Source: JABWBD01 sp040768665
Lineage (GTDB): Bacteria; Planctomycetota; Planctomycetia; Pirellulales; Thermoguttaceae
DNA length: 64,000 nt
NCBI GenBank assembly: GCA_040768665.1
Contig: JAXGMN010000055.1
Location: forward strand, 1-64,000
Direction: 5' to 3'
Shown here: piece by piece, positions 37,296 to 45,895 of the stretch
Numbering within the stretch: position 1 is the stretch's first letter
Layout of the letters: each line of letters starts with the position of its first letter
Notes under the pieces: model-generated
Database searches by the model: none
What the model was told of the DNA's origin: nothing
What the model saw: the letters and a program-made list of their open reading frames with translations, nothing else
Made by a program: the position numbers and the translations under genes

Positions 37296-39305
37296 ATGTT
37301 TGCCCGAGCAGTCTATGCGTTGGCGACGATCTTGGCACTGGCCGCTGTGGCTCGCGCGATCGAACTGCCTGTCGCTCAGCCGGGGCGAGCGGTTGCCACG
37401 CTGGACGCGGCGCATCTCATGATGGAGAACGCCGTTCTCCGGGCCCGCTGGGACCTGTCGCTCGGCAAGCCGCGGCTCGTGGAGGTCATCGATCGCGCGG
37501 CCGGCACGCGATTGTCCTGCGACTCGGATCTGTTCCGGATTAGACTGGCCGACGGGACAGAGATTCTGCCCGGCAGTCTGCGGCCGGCGAGCGAGACGAC
37601 GGTGGAGCCTATCACCCCACGGCCCGACGCAGTCCGTCTGGCCGAGCGATCGGCCGGCTGGCGCGCTCTGCTGGAGCTGGCGACCGAGGACGGACGCACG
37701 CGAATGCGTTGGCAGGCCGTCCTCCGCGACGACTCGAACTATGTCCGCCAGGAAGTCGCCCTGCTGGCCCACGAAGGTTCCCGGCCGGTGGAGCTGTGCG
37801 TCCTCGACCTGCCGGCCGGCGACGCACAGCCTTGCGGCACCGTCGACGGCTCGCCTCTGGTCGCGGGCGGCTTCTTTCTGGGGTGCGAGCACCCGTTGGC
37901 CAAGAATCACGTTGCCGCCGGCCGCGCCGTGTGCCGGCTGCCGCTGTACGAATCACCGTCGGCGGGGCTGCCCAAGGCGTCGGCGGCGATCGGCGCCGCC
38001 CCGGCAGGCCAGCTTCGACGCGCGTTCCTCTACTACCTGGATCGCGAGCGCGCACGGCCTTATCGCCCGTTCACCTACTACATCTCCTGGTTCGATATCG
38101 CTGCTCCGGGCCTGAAAATGAACGAGTCGCAGTGCTTGGAGGTGATCGAGGCCTTTGGAAGCGAGCTGGCGGTGAAGCGCGGGGTGAAGCTCGACGCCTT
38201 CGTGTTCGACGACGGCTGGGACGATAACCAGTCGCTGTGGAAGTTCCACGCCGGCTTCCCTCGCGGCTTTTCCCCTTTGCGCGAGGCGGCCGCCCGATAC
38301 GACGCCATCCTCGGCACGTGGATCTCGCCCTTCGGAGGCTATGGCAAGCATAAGCAGGAACGGTTGGAGTTCGGCCGCAGCCAGGGCTACGAGACCAACC
38401 GCAGCGGCTTTGCCCTGAGCGGGCCCAAGTACTTCGAGACCTTTCGCAAGGTATGCGAAGACATGATTCGCCGGTACGACATCGGCTACCTGAAATTCGA
38501 CGGCATGGGCGGAGGCTCCGACAATGGCCCAGGCGCCGACTACGGCGGCGACATGCAGGCACTCGTTCACCTCTTCGACCGCTTGCGAGAGATCCGTCCG
38601 GATCTGTTCATCAATGCCACCACGGGCACGTGGCCCTCCCCGTACTGGCTCTTTTACAGCGATACCGTCTGGCGCGGCGGCGCGGACGTCGGCTATCGCG
38701 GCGAAGGCTCTAAACGCCGGCAGTGGATGACCTATCGCGACTCGCTCGGATACGACATCCGTACTCGCCGCGGACCGCTCTACCCCTATAATTCGCTCAA
38801 GTTCCAGAGCGTGATGTGCGCCCGGCTGAGTCTGGCGGCGGAACTCGGCACGGATCTGCACGACCTGGTCGACGACATTCATATGGCGGCCGCGTCCGGC
38901 ACTCAGCTCCAGGAGTTCTTCGTCACCCCTGCGATGATGACCCCGGCGGCCTGGGACGCGGCCGCCGAGGCGATTGGCTGGGTCCAACGCAACGCCGACG
39001 TGTTGGCCGACAGCCACGGCATTGGCGGCGACCCGGGCAAAGGCGAGATCTACGGCTTCGCCTCATGGACGCCGCGCATGGGGATCCTGGCCTTGCGCAA
39101 CCCGACCGGCCGGCCCGGTAAGTTTTCTATCGATCTCAAGCATGCCTTCGAACTGCCGGCCACCGCGGCCCGGCACTACGTGCTTCGCACGCCTTGGAAG
39201 CAATCCTCGCCGGTCGCCGAATATCGCGCCGAGGCGGGCAAGCCGCTGGAACTCCCGCTTTCGCCATGGGAAGTCCTTGTCTTCGAGGCTCGGCCGATGC
39301 GTTAG
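37296..39305 (+). CDS. Exported GH36-like alpha-galactosidase family protein
   Basis: 669 aa. A signal peptide (FARAVYALATILALAAVARA) precedes an N-terminal beta-sandwich and a TIM barrel. Barrel motifs include DAFVFDDGWDD, WISPFGGYGKH and IGYLKFDGMGGG; the Asp after Lys-Phe is the expected nucleophile of clan GH-D. A C-terminal beta domain ends the protein. GAGGAGG precedes the ATG. It probably cleaves alpha-galactosides or related sugars outside the cytoplasm. Confidence 0.8.
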   Translation: MFARAVYALATILALAAVARAIELPVAQPGRAVATLDAAHLMMENAVLRARWDLSLGKPRLVEVIDRAAGTRLSCDSDLFRIRLADGTEILPGSLRPASETTVEPITPRPDAVRLAERSAGWRALLELATEDGRTRMRWQAVLRDDSNYVRQEVALLAHEGSRPVELCVLDLPAGDAQPCGTVDGSPLVAGGFFLGCEHPLAKNHVAAGRAVCRLPLYESPSAGLPKASAAIGAAPAGQLRRAFLYYLDRERARPYRPFTYYISWFDIAAPGLKMNESQCLEVIEAFGSELAVKRGVKLDAFVFDDGWDDNQSLWKFHAGFPRGFSPLREAAARYDAILGTWISPFGGYGKHKQERLEFGRSQGYETNRSGFALSGPKYFETFRKVCEDMIRRYDIGYLKFDGMGGGSDNGPGADYGGDMQALVHLFDRLREIRPDLFINATTGTWPSPYWLFYSDTVWRGGADVGYRGEGSKRRQWMTYRDSLGYDIRTRRGPLYPYNSLKFQSVMCARLSLAAELGTDLHDLVDDIHMAAASGTQLQEFFVTPAMMTPAAWDAAAEAIGWVQRNADVLADSHGIGGDPGKGEIYGFASWTPRMGILALRNPTGRPGKFSIDLKHAFELPATAARHYVLRTPWKQSSPVAEYRAEAGKPLELPLSPWEVLVFEARPMR

Positions 39306-39440
39306 CATTTGGCTCGGGCTCCTGGGACGCTTTTCAAGAAGGTCTCACACAATGCGCCGCCCTTGCTTCTCGCTCCGAGCGCAGTCAAGCGAATGTTGTT
39401 GCCTGCTTCAGGGCATTGGCGAACAGTTCACTCGCGAGCA

Positions 39441-39662
39441 TCACCCGTGCCGAATAGGCTCCTCCGGAAGACAGTTGTCAAGCGGGGGACTGCGGTGCTC
39501 CGCACGGCGGAGAGCATCGAAGACTTCACGGCGATGGACGGGGGTGTGGGCGGGCGCCTCGATCCCCAGGCGGACCTTGTCGCCGCGGATCTCGATAACG
39601 GTGATCATAACCCCGTCGCCGATGACGATCGATTCGTTCTTCTTGCGCGAGAGGACGAGCAT
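39441..39662 (-). CDS. csrA: Carbon storage regulator CsrA, last gene of the Pup/ubiquitin-like operon
   Basis: 73 aa. MLVLSRKKNESIVIGDGVMI and VRLGIEAPAHTPVHRREV match CsrA, an RNA-binding dimer that recognises GGA in hairpin loops. Residues after about 55 are a short unrelated tail. Its ATG shares one base with the stop of the PafA-like gene (TAATG), so it is translationally coupled to the operon. Binding to GGA-containing ribosome sites upstream could feed back on the operon; this is inference. Confidence 0.93.
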   Translation of the reverse strand: MLVLSRKKNESIVIGDGVMITVIEIRGDKVRLGIEAPAHTPVHRREVFDALRRAEHRSPPLDNCLPEEPIRHG

Positions 39663-42157
39663 TACAGCCCCCAGAAAGAATCGGGATGAGGTTGTGGCGA
39701 CGGGTCGCCGCCGACCCAGGCGTCCCAGTGGTCGAAGATCGATTGCAGCAGCGCGCAGGCCGCCAGGGCGGGCCGGTCGGACCGAATCGCCTCCACGCGT
39801 GAGCGGGCCGCGGCAGCGACCTCCGCATCGTCGGAGAGCCGGGCTTCGAGCAGAAGGGTGCGGGCCTCGCCCACGCAATTCCGCAGCTCCGTCTGGATCG
39901 ACTTCGCCTGTGCCAACAACGTCCGGGCACGGCACCAGCGGCGCTCGAGCTTGGCGGCGGTGGTCAGGGCGAAGTCGGCCAGTTCGCCCCGATAGTTGCC
40001 CGTGTTGAGCAATGCGAACGCTTCGCGCATCAGACGGTGTGCCTGGCGGCGGTTGCCCAACACGCGGTGCGTGTCGGCCAGGGTGACGAGGACCCGGCTG
40101 TAGATCCGCGAGCCAACCAAGGTAGCGGCTTCGGCGCGATGGTCGGGTGCGAGCACCCTCAAGGCGGCTTCCGGGTCGCCGCCGTGGAGAAGGACCGCGG
40201 CCCAATGCTCGCGAAAGATCACGTCGTCGCCCGGCACCAGCGAGGGCGATTCGAGCGGATCAAGGTAGGGCCGGCCTCGCTCGATCCACGCCATAAGCTC
40301 CTGGCGGTGAACCGGGGCAAAGCCTTCGAACCGGTACACGAATACGTAGTCGGTGATCAGCTCAAGGTCCAGCGCCCGGAACTGCCGCGAGAAATCGAGC
40401 AGAGTTGGACCGTCGAGGTACCCGCGGCGGCATTGCACCCAAGCGGCCAGCCGGTAGTAGCGCGCCGTCTGGGACGATGTAAATCGGGCCCGGAAGTGCG
40501 GGGTTCTGTCCAAAAGACCGCGAGCGGCCTCGTATTGTCCCGACGCGTACGACGCTTCGATCTCCCGGAGCAGACGCGATGTGAATGCCTCGGGGTAAAC
40601 GGGCGCGTCGATCTCATCGGGTTGAGCAACCCGCCACGTCTCGTCGCGGGTCAGCGGGTCGGTCAGGTCGAGGACCTTGTTCTCCTCGCGGTCCCAGACG
40701 GCGGTCCAACCGCAGCGATACCGCCCGTTGGCCCCGGCGAACCGCAGAACGCATCGGCCGCGGAGAGCGGCGCGGGTGTTTTCCGGCGGATGCGACATTG
40801 CGTGCTCGACGCGGTCGACGCCGGGCACATGGTGGTCCACCAACCGGCCACGTTCGAGGATCGCAAAGATCCCCTGGTCGCCGACCTGACTGAATCGGGT
40901 ATCGAGCTCGAAGAGCTTGCCGCGGAGCCGCAGCACGGCGCGCAGGTCGGAAGCTCGCAGGCCGCGCTCGGTCAGGTAAGGTGTCAATCGCCGGAGCAGA
41001 CGCGACGTGCGGCTGTCCGGGTGAGCGAGGCGCTCCTCCAGCGTTGCCAGGCCCGCAGCTTCGTCGAACCGCAGTGCCGGACCGACTCGTTTGAGGACGT
41101 AGTGCCAGTCTCGGATGGCCGCCCACGAGAAACCGTGCTGCTCGACCACTCGCGTGTAGAGTGCCGATTTGATCGCCCAGTCGAGCATCGTGGCCACCGC
41201 GTGTTGGCCCTGCTGAAGACGGTCGAGGATTTCTCGCCAGCGGCGGCACGCCTCCGGAGCCCAGGGCGGCATGAAATGGGCATGCTGATGGGCCTCGGCC
41301 AGTTGAAGGTAGTGGAGTTGGATATCCAGGGCCGAGGCCTGCCGTCCGTCGGCCAACTCAGCCGTGGCGAGGCAGTCGACGTCGGCGGCGTAGTTCCGCA
41401 TCGCGCGCAGCGGGTCCTTGAGCTGCACGTCGTCGCCCGGACGCAGCCCGCCGTCGACCATCGCCACGACCGCCGCCGTCACGGCCACCTTGAGCCAATT
41501 GGCGGCTTCGGAACAGAGGCTCTCGCCGACCAGAACATGAAGACGCGTGGAACCGTTCGGTCCTAGCGGTTCCATCTTCATGTGGAAGATCCCGCGGCCC
41601 TCGGTCGAACTTGCGGAGACGGCCGTGGTGAGGTGATAGACCCGGGGCGACAGCGAGAACTCGATCCCCTCGGTAAGATTATTGAACCCGCCGGCACCGG
41701 TGAATATCAGCCGAGACGCGAGAAACGGGATGAGCTGGGTCGAGAGCGACCCGAGGTCCGTTCGACAGGCATACGATTCGTGGCAGCCGGAGGTGGTCGG
41801 GTTCGACCCGTACGACACGTTCGACCGCGAGATGACCACCTCGGCGACCGTCCCCTCGTCGGCGATGAACTGCTGGGCAACGCGCGCGAGGATGCGGTCG
41901 TTGGCCAGCAGGTAACGGCAGGTGTCGTCGGGATGGGAGGTCTCGGGGGTCGTCAGCTCCAGCCGGTATCGATCGCGATAGAGCCGGCCGCCGGTCGCCA
42001 GGAACATGCTGTCGGAACCGCCGTCGCCCAGATGCGGGAGCGTCTTGCGGGCCGCGGCGAGAAACCGCCCGATCGTCGGCTCGTTGCGGAGTTGATCTCC
42101 GCTGCGGCCGAGCGCGCTGAATGCATACTCGGTCTCGATACCGAACACCCGGTCCAC
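39662..42157 (-). CDS. pafA: PafA-like Pup ligase fused to a C-terminal helical-repeat domain
   Basis: 831 aa, against about 450 for known PafA. The start is GTG at 42157, with GGGGGAG eight bases before it, giving MDRVFGIETEYAF. The Glu residues of GIETE (8 and 10) and Asp62 in GGRLYRD fit the magnesium ligands and catalytic Asp of the PafA/Dop family. Further matches are SYGSNPTTSGCHESYACR, TRLHVLVGESLCSEAANWLK and PPENTRAALRGRC. Residues about 500-831 are alpha-helical with TPR-like pairs (YASGQYEAARGLLDRTP, HRVLGNRRQAHRLMREA), absent from classical PafA. It should link the C-terminal Glu of Pup to substrate lysines; the extension may select substrates. Confidence 0.88.
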   Translation of the reverse strand: MDRVFGIETEYAFSALGRSGDQLRNEPTIGRFLAAARKTLPHLGDGGSDSMFLATGGRLYRDRYRLELTTPETSHPDDTCRYLLANDRILARVAQQFIADEGTVAEVVISRSNVSYGSNPTTSGCHESYACRTDLGSLSTQLIPFLASRLIFTGAGGFNNLTEGIEFSLSPRVYHLTTAVSASSTEGRGIFHMKMEPLGPNGSTRLHVLVGESLCSEAANWLKVAVTAAVVAMVDGGLRPGDDVQLKDPLRAMRNYAADVDCLATAELADGRQASALDIQLHYLQLAEAHQHAHFMPPWAPEACRRWREILDRLQQGQHAVATMLDWAIKSALYTRVVEQHGFSWAAIRDWHYVLKRVGPALRFDEAAGLATLEERLAHPDSRTSRLLRRLTPYLTERGLRASDLRAVLRLRGKLFELDTRFSQVGDQGIFAILERGRLVDHHVPGVDRVEHAMSHPPENTRAALRGRCVLRFAGANGRYRCGWTAVWDREENKVLDLTDPLTRDETWRVAQPDEIDAPVYPEAFTSRLLREIEASYASGQYEAARGLLDRTPHFRARFTSSQTARYYRLAAWVQCRRGYLDGPTLLDFSRQFRALDLELITDYVFVYRFEGFAPVHRQELMAWIERGRPYLDPLESPSLVPGDDVIFREHWAAVLLHGGDPEAALRVLAPDHRAEAATLVGSRIYSRVLVTLADTHRVLGNRRQAHRLMREAFALLNTGNYRGELADFALTTAAKLERRWCRARTLLAQAKSIQTELRNCVGEARTLLLEARLSDDAEVAAAARSRVEAIRSDRPALAACALLQSIFDHWDAWVGGDPSPQPHPDSFWGL

Positions 42158-42159
42158 GG

Positions 42160-42363
42160 CTATTCTCCCCCTTGTTGCTCCGTGGCGGCGAGGAAGGCCT
42201 CGCTGTCGCCGGAGAGAGCTCGCTCGATGGCCTGATCCACGTCGTCCCAAACCTGCTGGGTCTGCTGGCGCAGCTCGCGAAGATTTCCGCCCGCCGGGTC
42301 GCCGGCCGGGCCGTCTTGAGGTTGCACATCGGGACGGCTGCGAGGTCGTTCAAGCAATGTCAT
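42160..42363 (-). CDS. pup: Prokaryotic ubiquitin-like protein Pup
   Basis: 67 aa. The last 40 residues (LRELRQQTQQVWDDVDQAIE on to FLAATEQQGGE) match the helical and C-terminal part of Pup, with the terminal Gly-Gly-Glu needed for ligation. Actinobacterial Pup ends Gly-Gly-Gln and must be deamidated; here Glu is already encoded. The N-terminal third is a disordered proline/arginine segment. The ATG at 42363 follows AGGAGG at seven bases and overlaps the end of the Dop-like gene. A longer frame to 42399 is less likely. Confidence 0.88.
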   Translation of the reverse strand: MTLLERPRSRPDVQPQDGPAGDPAGGNLRELRQQTQQVWDDVDQAIERALSGDSEAFLAATEQQGGE

Positions 42364-44185
42364 AGGGATTACCTCCTGCTTGAGTTTGAGTGTCGACAAA
42401 CATTTCCCGGTCGTCTTCCGACGCCGGAGACGAATTCCAGTTCACACCATTTGCCGCGGCGTCGATGCTGCTGGCGTTGAACATCCAGGCGGGCATCGGG
42501 GCCGGCACCGCAGGCTCCACGATGGGGGGCGCCCCGAGGCGGTCGAGGGTTTCCGCCAGCGACAGGTCCGCTTGAAGGACCGGTTCCACCTCGGCTTTGG
42601 TCCACGCCAGCGGATTGTCCAGCTCGAGGCTGCGGTAACATCGCCGGCCACCGCGGCCCGGCAAGGCAAAGCGGATCTCATCCCAATCGACATCCTCGAC
42701 CGAATCGGCACCGGCCATTTCCAGCAGCTTTCCCCGGGTCCACGCGCGCGTGTCTTCCGGCGGCTCGCGCGTGAATCGCTCGATCGCACCCTCGTCGACC
42801 ACCGTCTCCACCAGGCCGTTTCGTTGGTAGGCCCAGAACAGCCCCTGCGACGGATCCAGGCTGGCGTAAAGATGGTCCAACTGCTTCAATTCGGGCGACT
42901 GCCAGTCGAGCTCGGGACGCCGGCGCATGGCGTGCAAGAGGACGCGCAGCTTGAGCACCCAGTCGAGCCGCCTTGCCAGAGCCGGAAGGTCGTTGGCCTC
43001 GAGCTTATTGAGCGTATCGCTCCAAAACGCGAGGATCTCGCCGGCGCGCGGTACGATATCGTCGCAGCCGCCTTCTTCCACGAACCGCGTGGCTGCTTCC
43101 CAGAAGAGCCGCTGCATCGTGACGGCGGTGACCGCCCGGCCGGACGCCATCCGCGCCGTGGCCTTGAGCGATGGATCGTGGCTCCAGGAGGAAAGGGCTT
43201 CCAGAGGGTCGTCGAGCATCAAGTCGAGCGGCAGTCGGCCGACCTCGACCATCGCCAGGATGACCTGCAATACCCCCACCTTCAAAAGATGCGCCGCCGG
43301 GCAGAGATTGCTGTCATAGAAGATCACGTGGAGCCGCGCCAGCAGGTCGGCGGCCCGCCATTCGTCCACCGCGCGTGCCGGGCGGCCGCAGAGCGCCTCG
43401 TCGCGGCTGTTCACCAGCGGCCGGCGTTCCATGGTCTGCGGCCCGGTGAGCATTTCGAAGAAGTCGGCGCGTTGGGAAATCTGGTAGGGTACCGGCGGCG
43501 CACCATTCTCGGCCCCCACTTTTCCCTGCCCGGTTATCACGATGCTGGAGACCTGGTAGGCCGCAAGGCACAGCATCTGTTGCACCTTGCGGTAGAAGAG
43601 GTTGTCCCACGCGGTGCGGGTGATAAGGAAATCGAGGTGGCTGCCGTAGGAGTTTCCTCGCCCGTCGCTGTTGTTCACCAGCACCTGCAACTGTTGGTCG
43701 CCCCGCAGGCGATCGTTGGCGGCCTGCTGCGCCCGCCGAACGACGCGCAACATCGCGAACCAGCAGGCCGTGTGGTCGTACGCACTGAGCACCTCCGGGA
43801 CGCAGATTTCAAGATGGTTTGAGTCGATGTAGGCACACCCGCCGGAGCAGAGATATTTCCGGCCCCAGTCGCGCGGGTCGTAGCCGGTTACGACCGGCGG
43901 CGCCTCGGACGCCGTATCGATCGTCGTTGCGACCGTGCGGCTGGCGGCCTCGCGGGCCGCCCGGCACTGCGCACAATTGCAGAGCTTCAACGGCCGGGTA
44001 TTGCGAGGATATCCGTCGATCTGCCGCAGCAGCAGCCGGCAGGCAGCCGGGGCGGAAATGCCCTCCGACCTGGACCCGAGGATGAAGTTGCCCAGTTCCG
44101 CATCGGCTCCGCAGAGCTTGGCGACACGTTCGATCTGTCCCGCGCGCGGAAGCGTTTCGACGCGGTTCGTCGTCAGGTCGGTCAC
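42350..44185 (-). CDS. dop: Dop-like Pup deamidase/depupylase paralogue
   Basis: 611 aa, GTG start with AGGAGG nine bases upstream. Dop-like signatures are GGCAYIDSNHLEICVPE (catalytic-type Asp121), VNNSDGRGNSYGSHLDFLI, RPLVNSRDEALCG, RLHVIFYDSNLCPAAHLLKVG and EPPEDTRAWTRGKLLE. The N-terminal metal motif is altered to GADAE (residues 26-30) where the family has GxExE. An insertion contains CNCAQC (69-74). The last 60 residues are a proline- and serine-rich tail. With Pup already ending in Glu, deamidation is not needed, so removing Pup from substrates is the likelier role. It lies 12 bases after the ATPase. Confidence 0.82.
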   Translation of the reverse strand: MTDLTTNRVETLPRAGQIERVAKLCGADAELGNFILGSRSEGISAPAACRLLLRQIDGYPRNTRPLKLCNCAQCRAAREAASRTVATTIDTASEAPPVVTGYDPRDWGRKYLCSGGCAYIDSNHLEICVPEVLSAYDHTACWFAMLRVVRRAQQAANDRLRGDQQLQVLVNNSDGRGNSYGSHLDFLITRTAWDNLFYRKVQQMLCLAAYQVSSIVITGQGKVGAENGAPPVPYQISQRADFFEMLTGPQTMERRPLVNSRDEALCGRPARAVDEWRAADLLARLHVIFYDSNLCPAAHLLKVGVLQVILAMVEVGRLPLDLMLDDPLEALSSWSHDPSLKATARMASGRAVTAVTMQRLFWEAATRFVEEGGCDDIVPRAGEILAFWSDTLNKLEANDLPALARRLDWVLKLRVLLHAMRRRPELDWQSPELKQLDHLYASLDPSQGLFWAYQRNGLVETVVDEGAIERFTREPPEDTRAWTRGKLLEMAGADSVEDVDWDEIRFALPGRGGRRCYRSLELDNPLAWTKAEVEPVLQADLSLAETLDRLGAPPIVEPAVPAPMPAWMFNASSIDAAANGVNWNSSPASEDDREMFVDTQTQAGGNPYDIA

Positions 44186-44197
44186 CGACAGGTCCTC

Positions 44198-45895
44198 CTA
44201 GGAAGCGATTCGGCTGGTGAGATACACGTGCGGACGCGCCACGCGTCGGACGATGGGCTCGACGCTTACCACGTCCACATCCTGCGGCAGATCGCTGAGA
44301 TACGCGCGGATATTGGCCGGTGTCAGCGTCGTGGCGAGGCGGGCAATCGCCTCCGAAACGGCGTCTTCCACGTCGTTTGTGCGAAGTCCCCACTCCTCTC
44401 CGCAACACTCGCGCAGCAGGGCCGCCTGTTTCGCCGCCCGGCAGATCTGGGCGAACAGCCGTCCGCTGGCCAGTTCGCGCGCGAATACCGTCCGCGTCTT
44501 GCCGTCGCGGAAGCGGAGGCGGCTGATTTCGTTCTCCGCATTCGGGCTGTAGAGGCGAGAGACCGCCAATTCGATCAGGTCGCGACGCGTGGCCGTTGCC
44601 TGCGAGCCGTTGGGGCTGAAAGGAATCGTCTCGGGCAGGTGGATCTCGAAGATTGCGCGCGCGGCCCGCATATCGGGCCGGTTCACGGCGATCTCCACGT
44701 CGGAAAGTCTTTCCAAAAGCGCGGGATCGACCAGATCTTTACGGTTCGTCGCGGCGATGATGGCAATTCCTTCCCGCTCGGCGAAGCCGTCGAGTTCGGC
44801 CAATAGCGCGGCGAGGAACTTGTCGTTGTGATGGCCGGCAAACCCACCGCGGATCCGGCCCACCGCCTCGATCTCGTCGAGGAACATCGCGGCGTAACCG
44901 TTGCGGGTCGACTGGCGCACGCTGTGGAAACACTCGCGGATGTTTCGCTGCGTATTGCCGACGTATTGGTCTTCCCATTCCGCCGGCTTGACCACTCCGA
45001 ACGCGCACCGCCGGTCGCTCAGCCGGTTCAACTCCGAGACCGCGACGCGAGCCATGAGGGTCTTGCCGCAGCCCGGCGGCCCGACCAGAAGCACCGTTCG
45101 CTTCCCGTCGAGCCCGTACAGCCGGGCTCGCTCGGGGGCGCGGAGCATGATCGTGAGCGAGCCGAGCAGCTTCTCCAGGGCGATCTTCTGACCGCCGATC
45201 TGGTCCAGCGGGAGGTTCGGCACTTCGTCGAGAACGAAGCGGCGTGACACCGGCCGTTCGATCCGCTCGTAGGCCATCCCGATCTGCCGGTCGATGCGGA
45301 CCATGTCGCCCTCCGACAGCTTCACGTCTTTGAGCGGCCCGGCTGCGTCGACGATCAGCTCCTCGCTTCCCTCGAGTTTCAGCAGCAGCCGTCCGTCGTC
45401 GAGATAGTGGTCGAAGGTGGCCGTCTCGCCGCACCGCGGCATCCCCATCGACGACGGGGCCATGATCACGTTCAACTCGCGGCCCAGAAAGACCTCCTCT
45501 CCCGCCTGGAAGTCGGTCGCCGTCAGGCCGTCGGCCAGGGTGACCAACCGGCGGTTCTGGCCCCACGCAACCAGCGCGCGAGCCCCTTCCACCGTGTCGA
45601 CGTGGCGAAGGAAGACCGCCAGCGCCCAGGGCGGGGCCGTCAATTCGTCGAGCATCTGCTTGAGCTTCTGCTGCCCGTCGCGGGCCGTCTGAAGGCCGTG
45701 GGCGACATGCTGGATTTCGTCCAGCAAGAGCCGGTCCAGCTTCTCGCCGCTCTGCGGCGACCGGGCACGAATCGACTCGGCAATGTGAAACTTCTCCTCG
45801 AGGGACGGAGCGCCCGGCCCGGTGGCCAGCAAACGTTCCACCAGAGGGATCTCGGCAGCCTCAAAATGATAACGGCGTATCAGGTTCGGGGTCAT
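44198..45895 (-). CDS. Mpa/ARC-like AAA+ proteasomal ATPase
   Basis: 565 aa. An N-terminal helical region (1-90) and OB-like domains (about 90-210) precede one AAA module with Walker A GPPGCGKT (272-279), Walker B MFLDE (337-341), sensor-1 AATNR (381-385) and a second-region-homology stretch DPALLERLSDVEI. This is the layout of Mpa/ARC unfoldases, which pull pupylated proteins into the 20S proteasome. The C-terminus reads VYLTSRIAS and lacks the Gly-Gln-Tyr-Leu (HbYX) docking end. AAGGAG precedes the ATG, which overlaps the stop of the JAB gene (ATGA). No 20S genes are adjacent. Confidence 0.88.
   Translation of the reverse strand: MTPNLIRRYHFEAAEIPLVERLLATGPGAPSLEEKFHIAESIRARSPQSGEKLDRLLLDEIQHVAHGLQTARDGQQKLKQMLDELTAPPWALAVFLRHVDTVEGARALVAWGQNRRLVTLADGLTATDFQAGEEVFLGRELNVIMAPSSMGMPRCGETATFDHYLDDGRLLLKLEGSEELIVDAAGPLKDVKLSEGDMVRIDRQIGMAYERIERPVSRRFVLDEVPNLPLDQIGGQKIALEKLLGSLTIMLRAPERARLYGLDGKRTVLLVGPPGCGKTLMARVAVSELNRLSDRRCAFGVVKPAEWEDQYVGNTQRNIRECFHSVRQSTRNGYAAMFLDEIEAVGRIRGGFAGHHNDKFLAALLAELDGFAEREGIAIIAATNRKDLVDPALLERLSDVEIAVNRPDMRAARAIFEIHLPETIPFSPNGSQATATRRDLIELAVSRLYSPNAENEISRLRFRDGKTRTVFARELASGRLFAQICRAAKQAALLRECCGEEWGLRTNDVEDAVSEAIARLATTLTPANIRAYLSDLPQDVDVVSVEPIVRRVARPHVYLTSRIAS

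Noticed and set aside
40037..41566. 509-codon plus-strand open frame inside the pafA-like gene
   Set aside because: The minus-strand frame carries PafA motifs and coupled starts; the plus frame has no recognisable domain.
42160..42399. Longer 79-residue form of Pup starting at 42399
   Set aside because: The ATG at 42363 has an AGGAGG at ideal spacing; the extra 12 residues overlap the Dop-like frame without a ribosome site.
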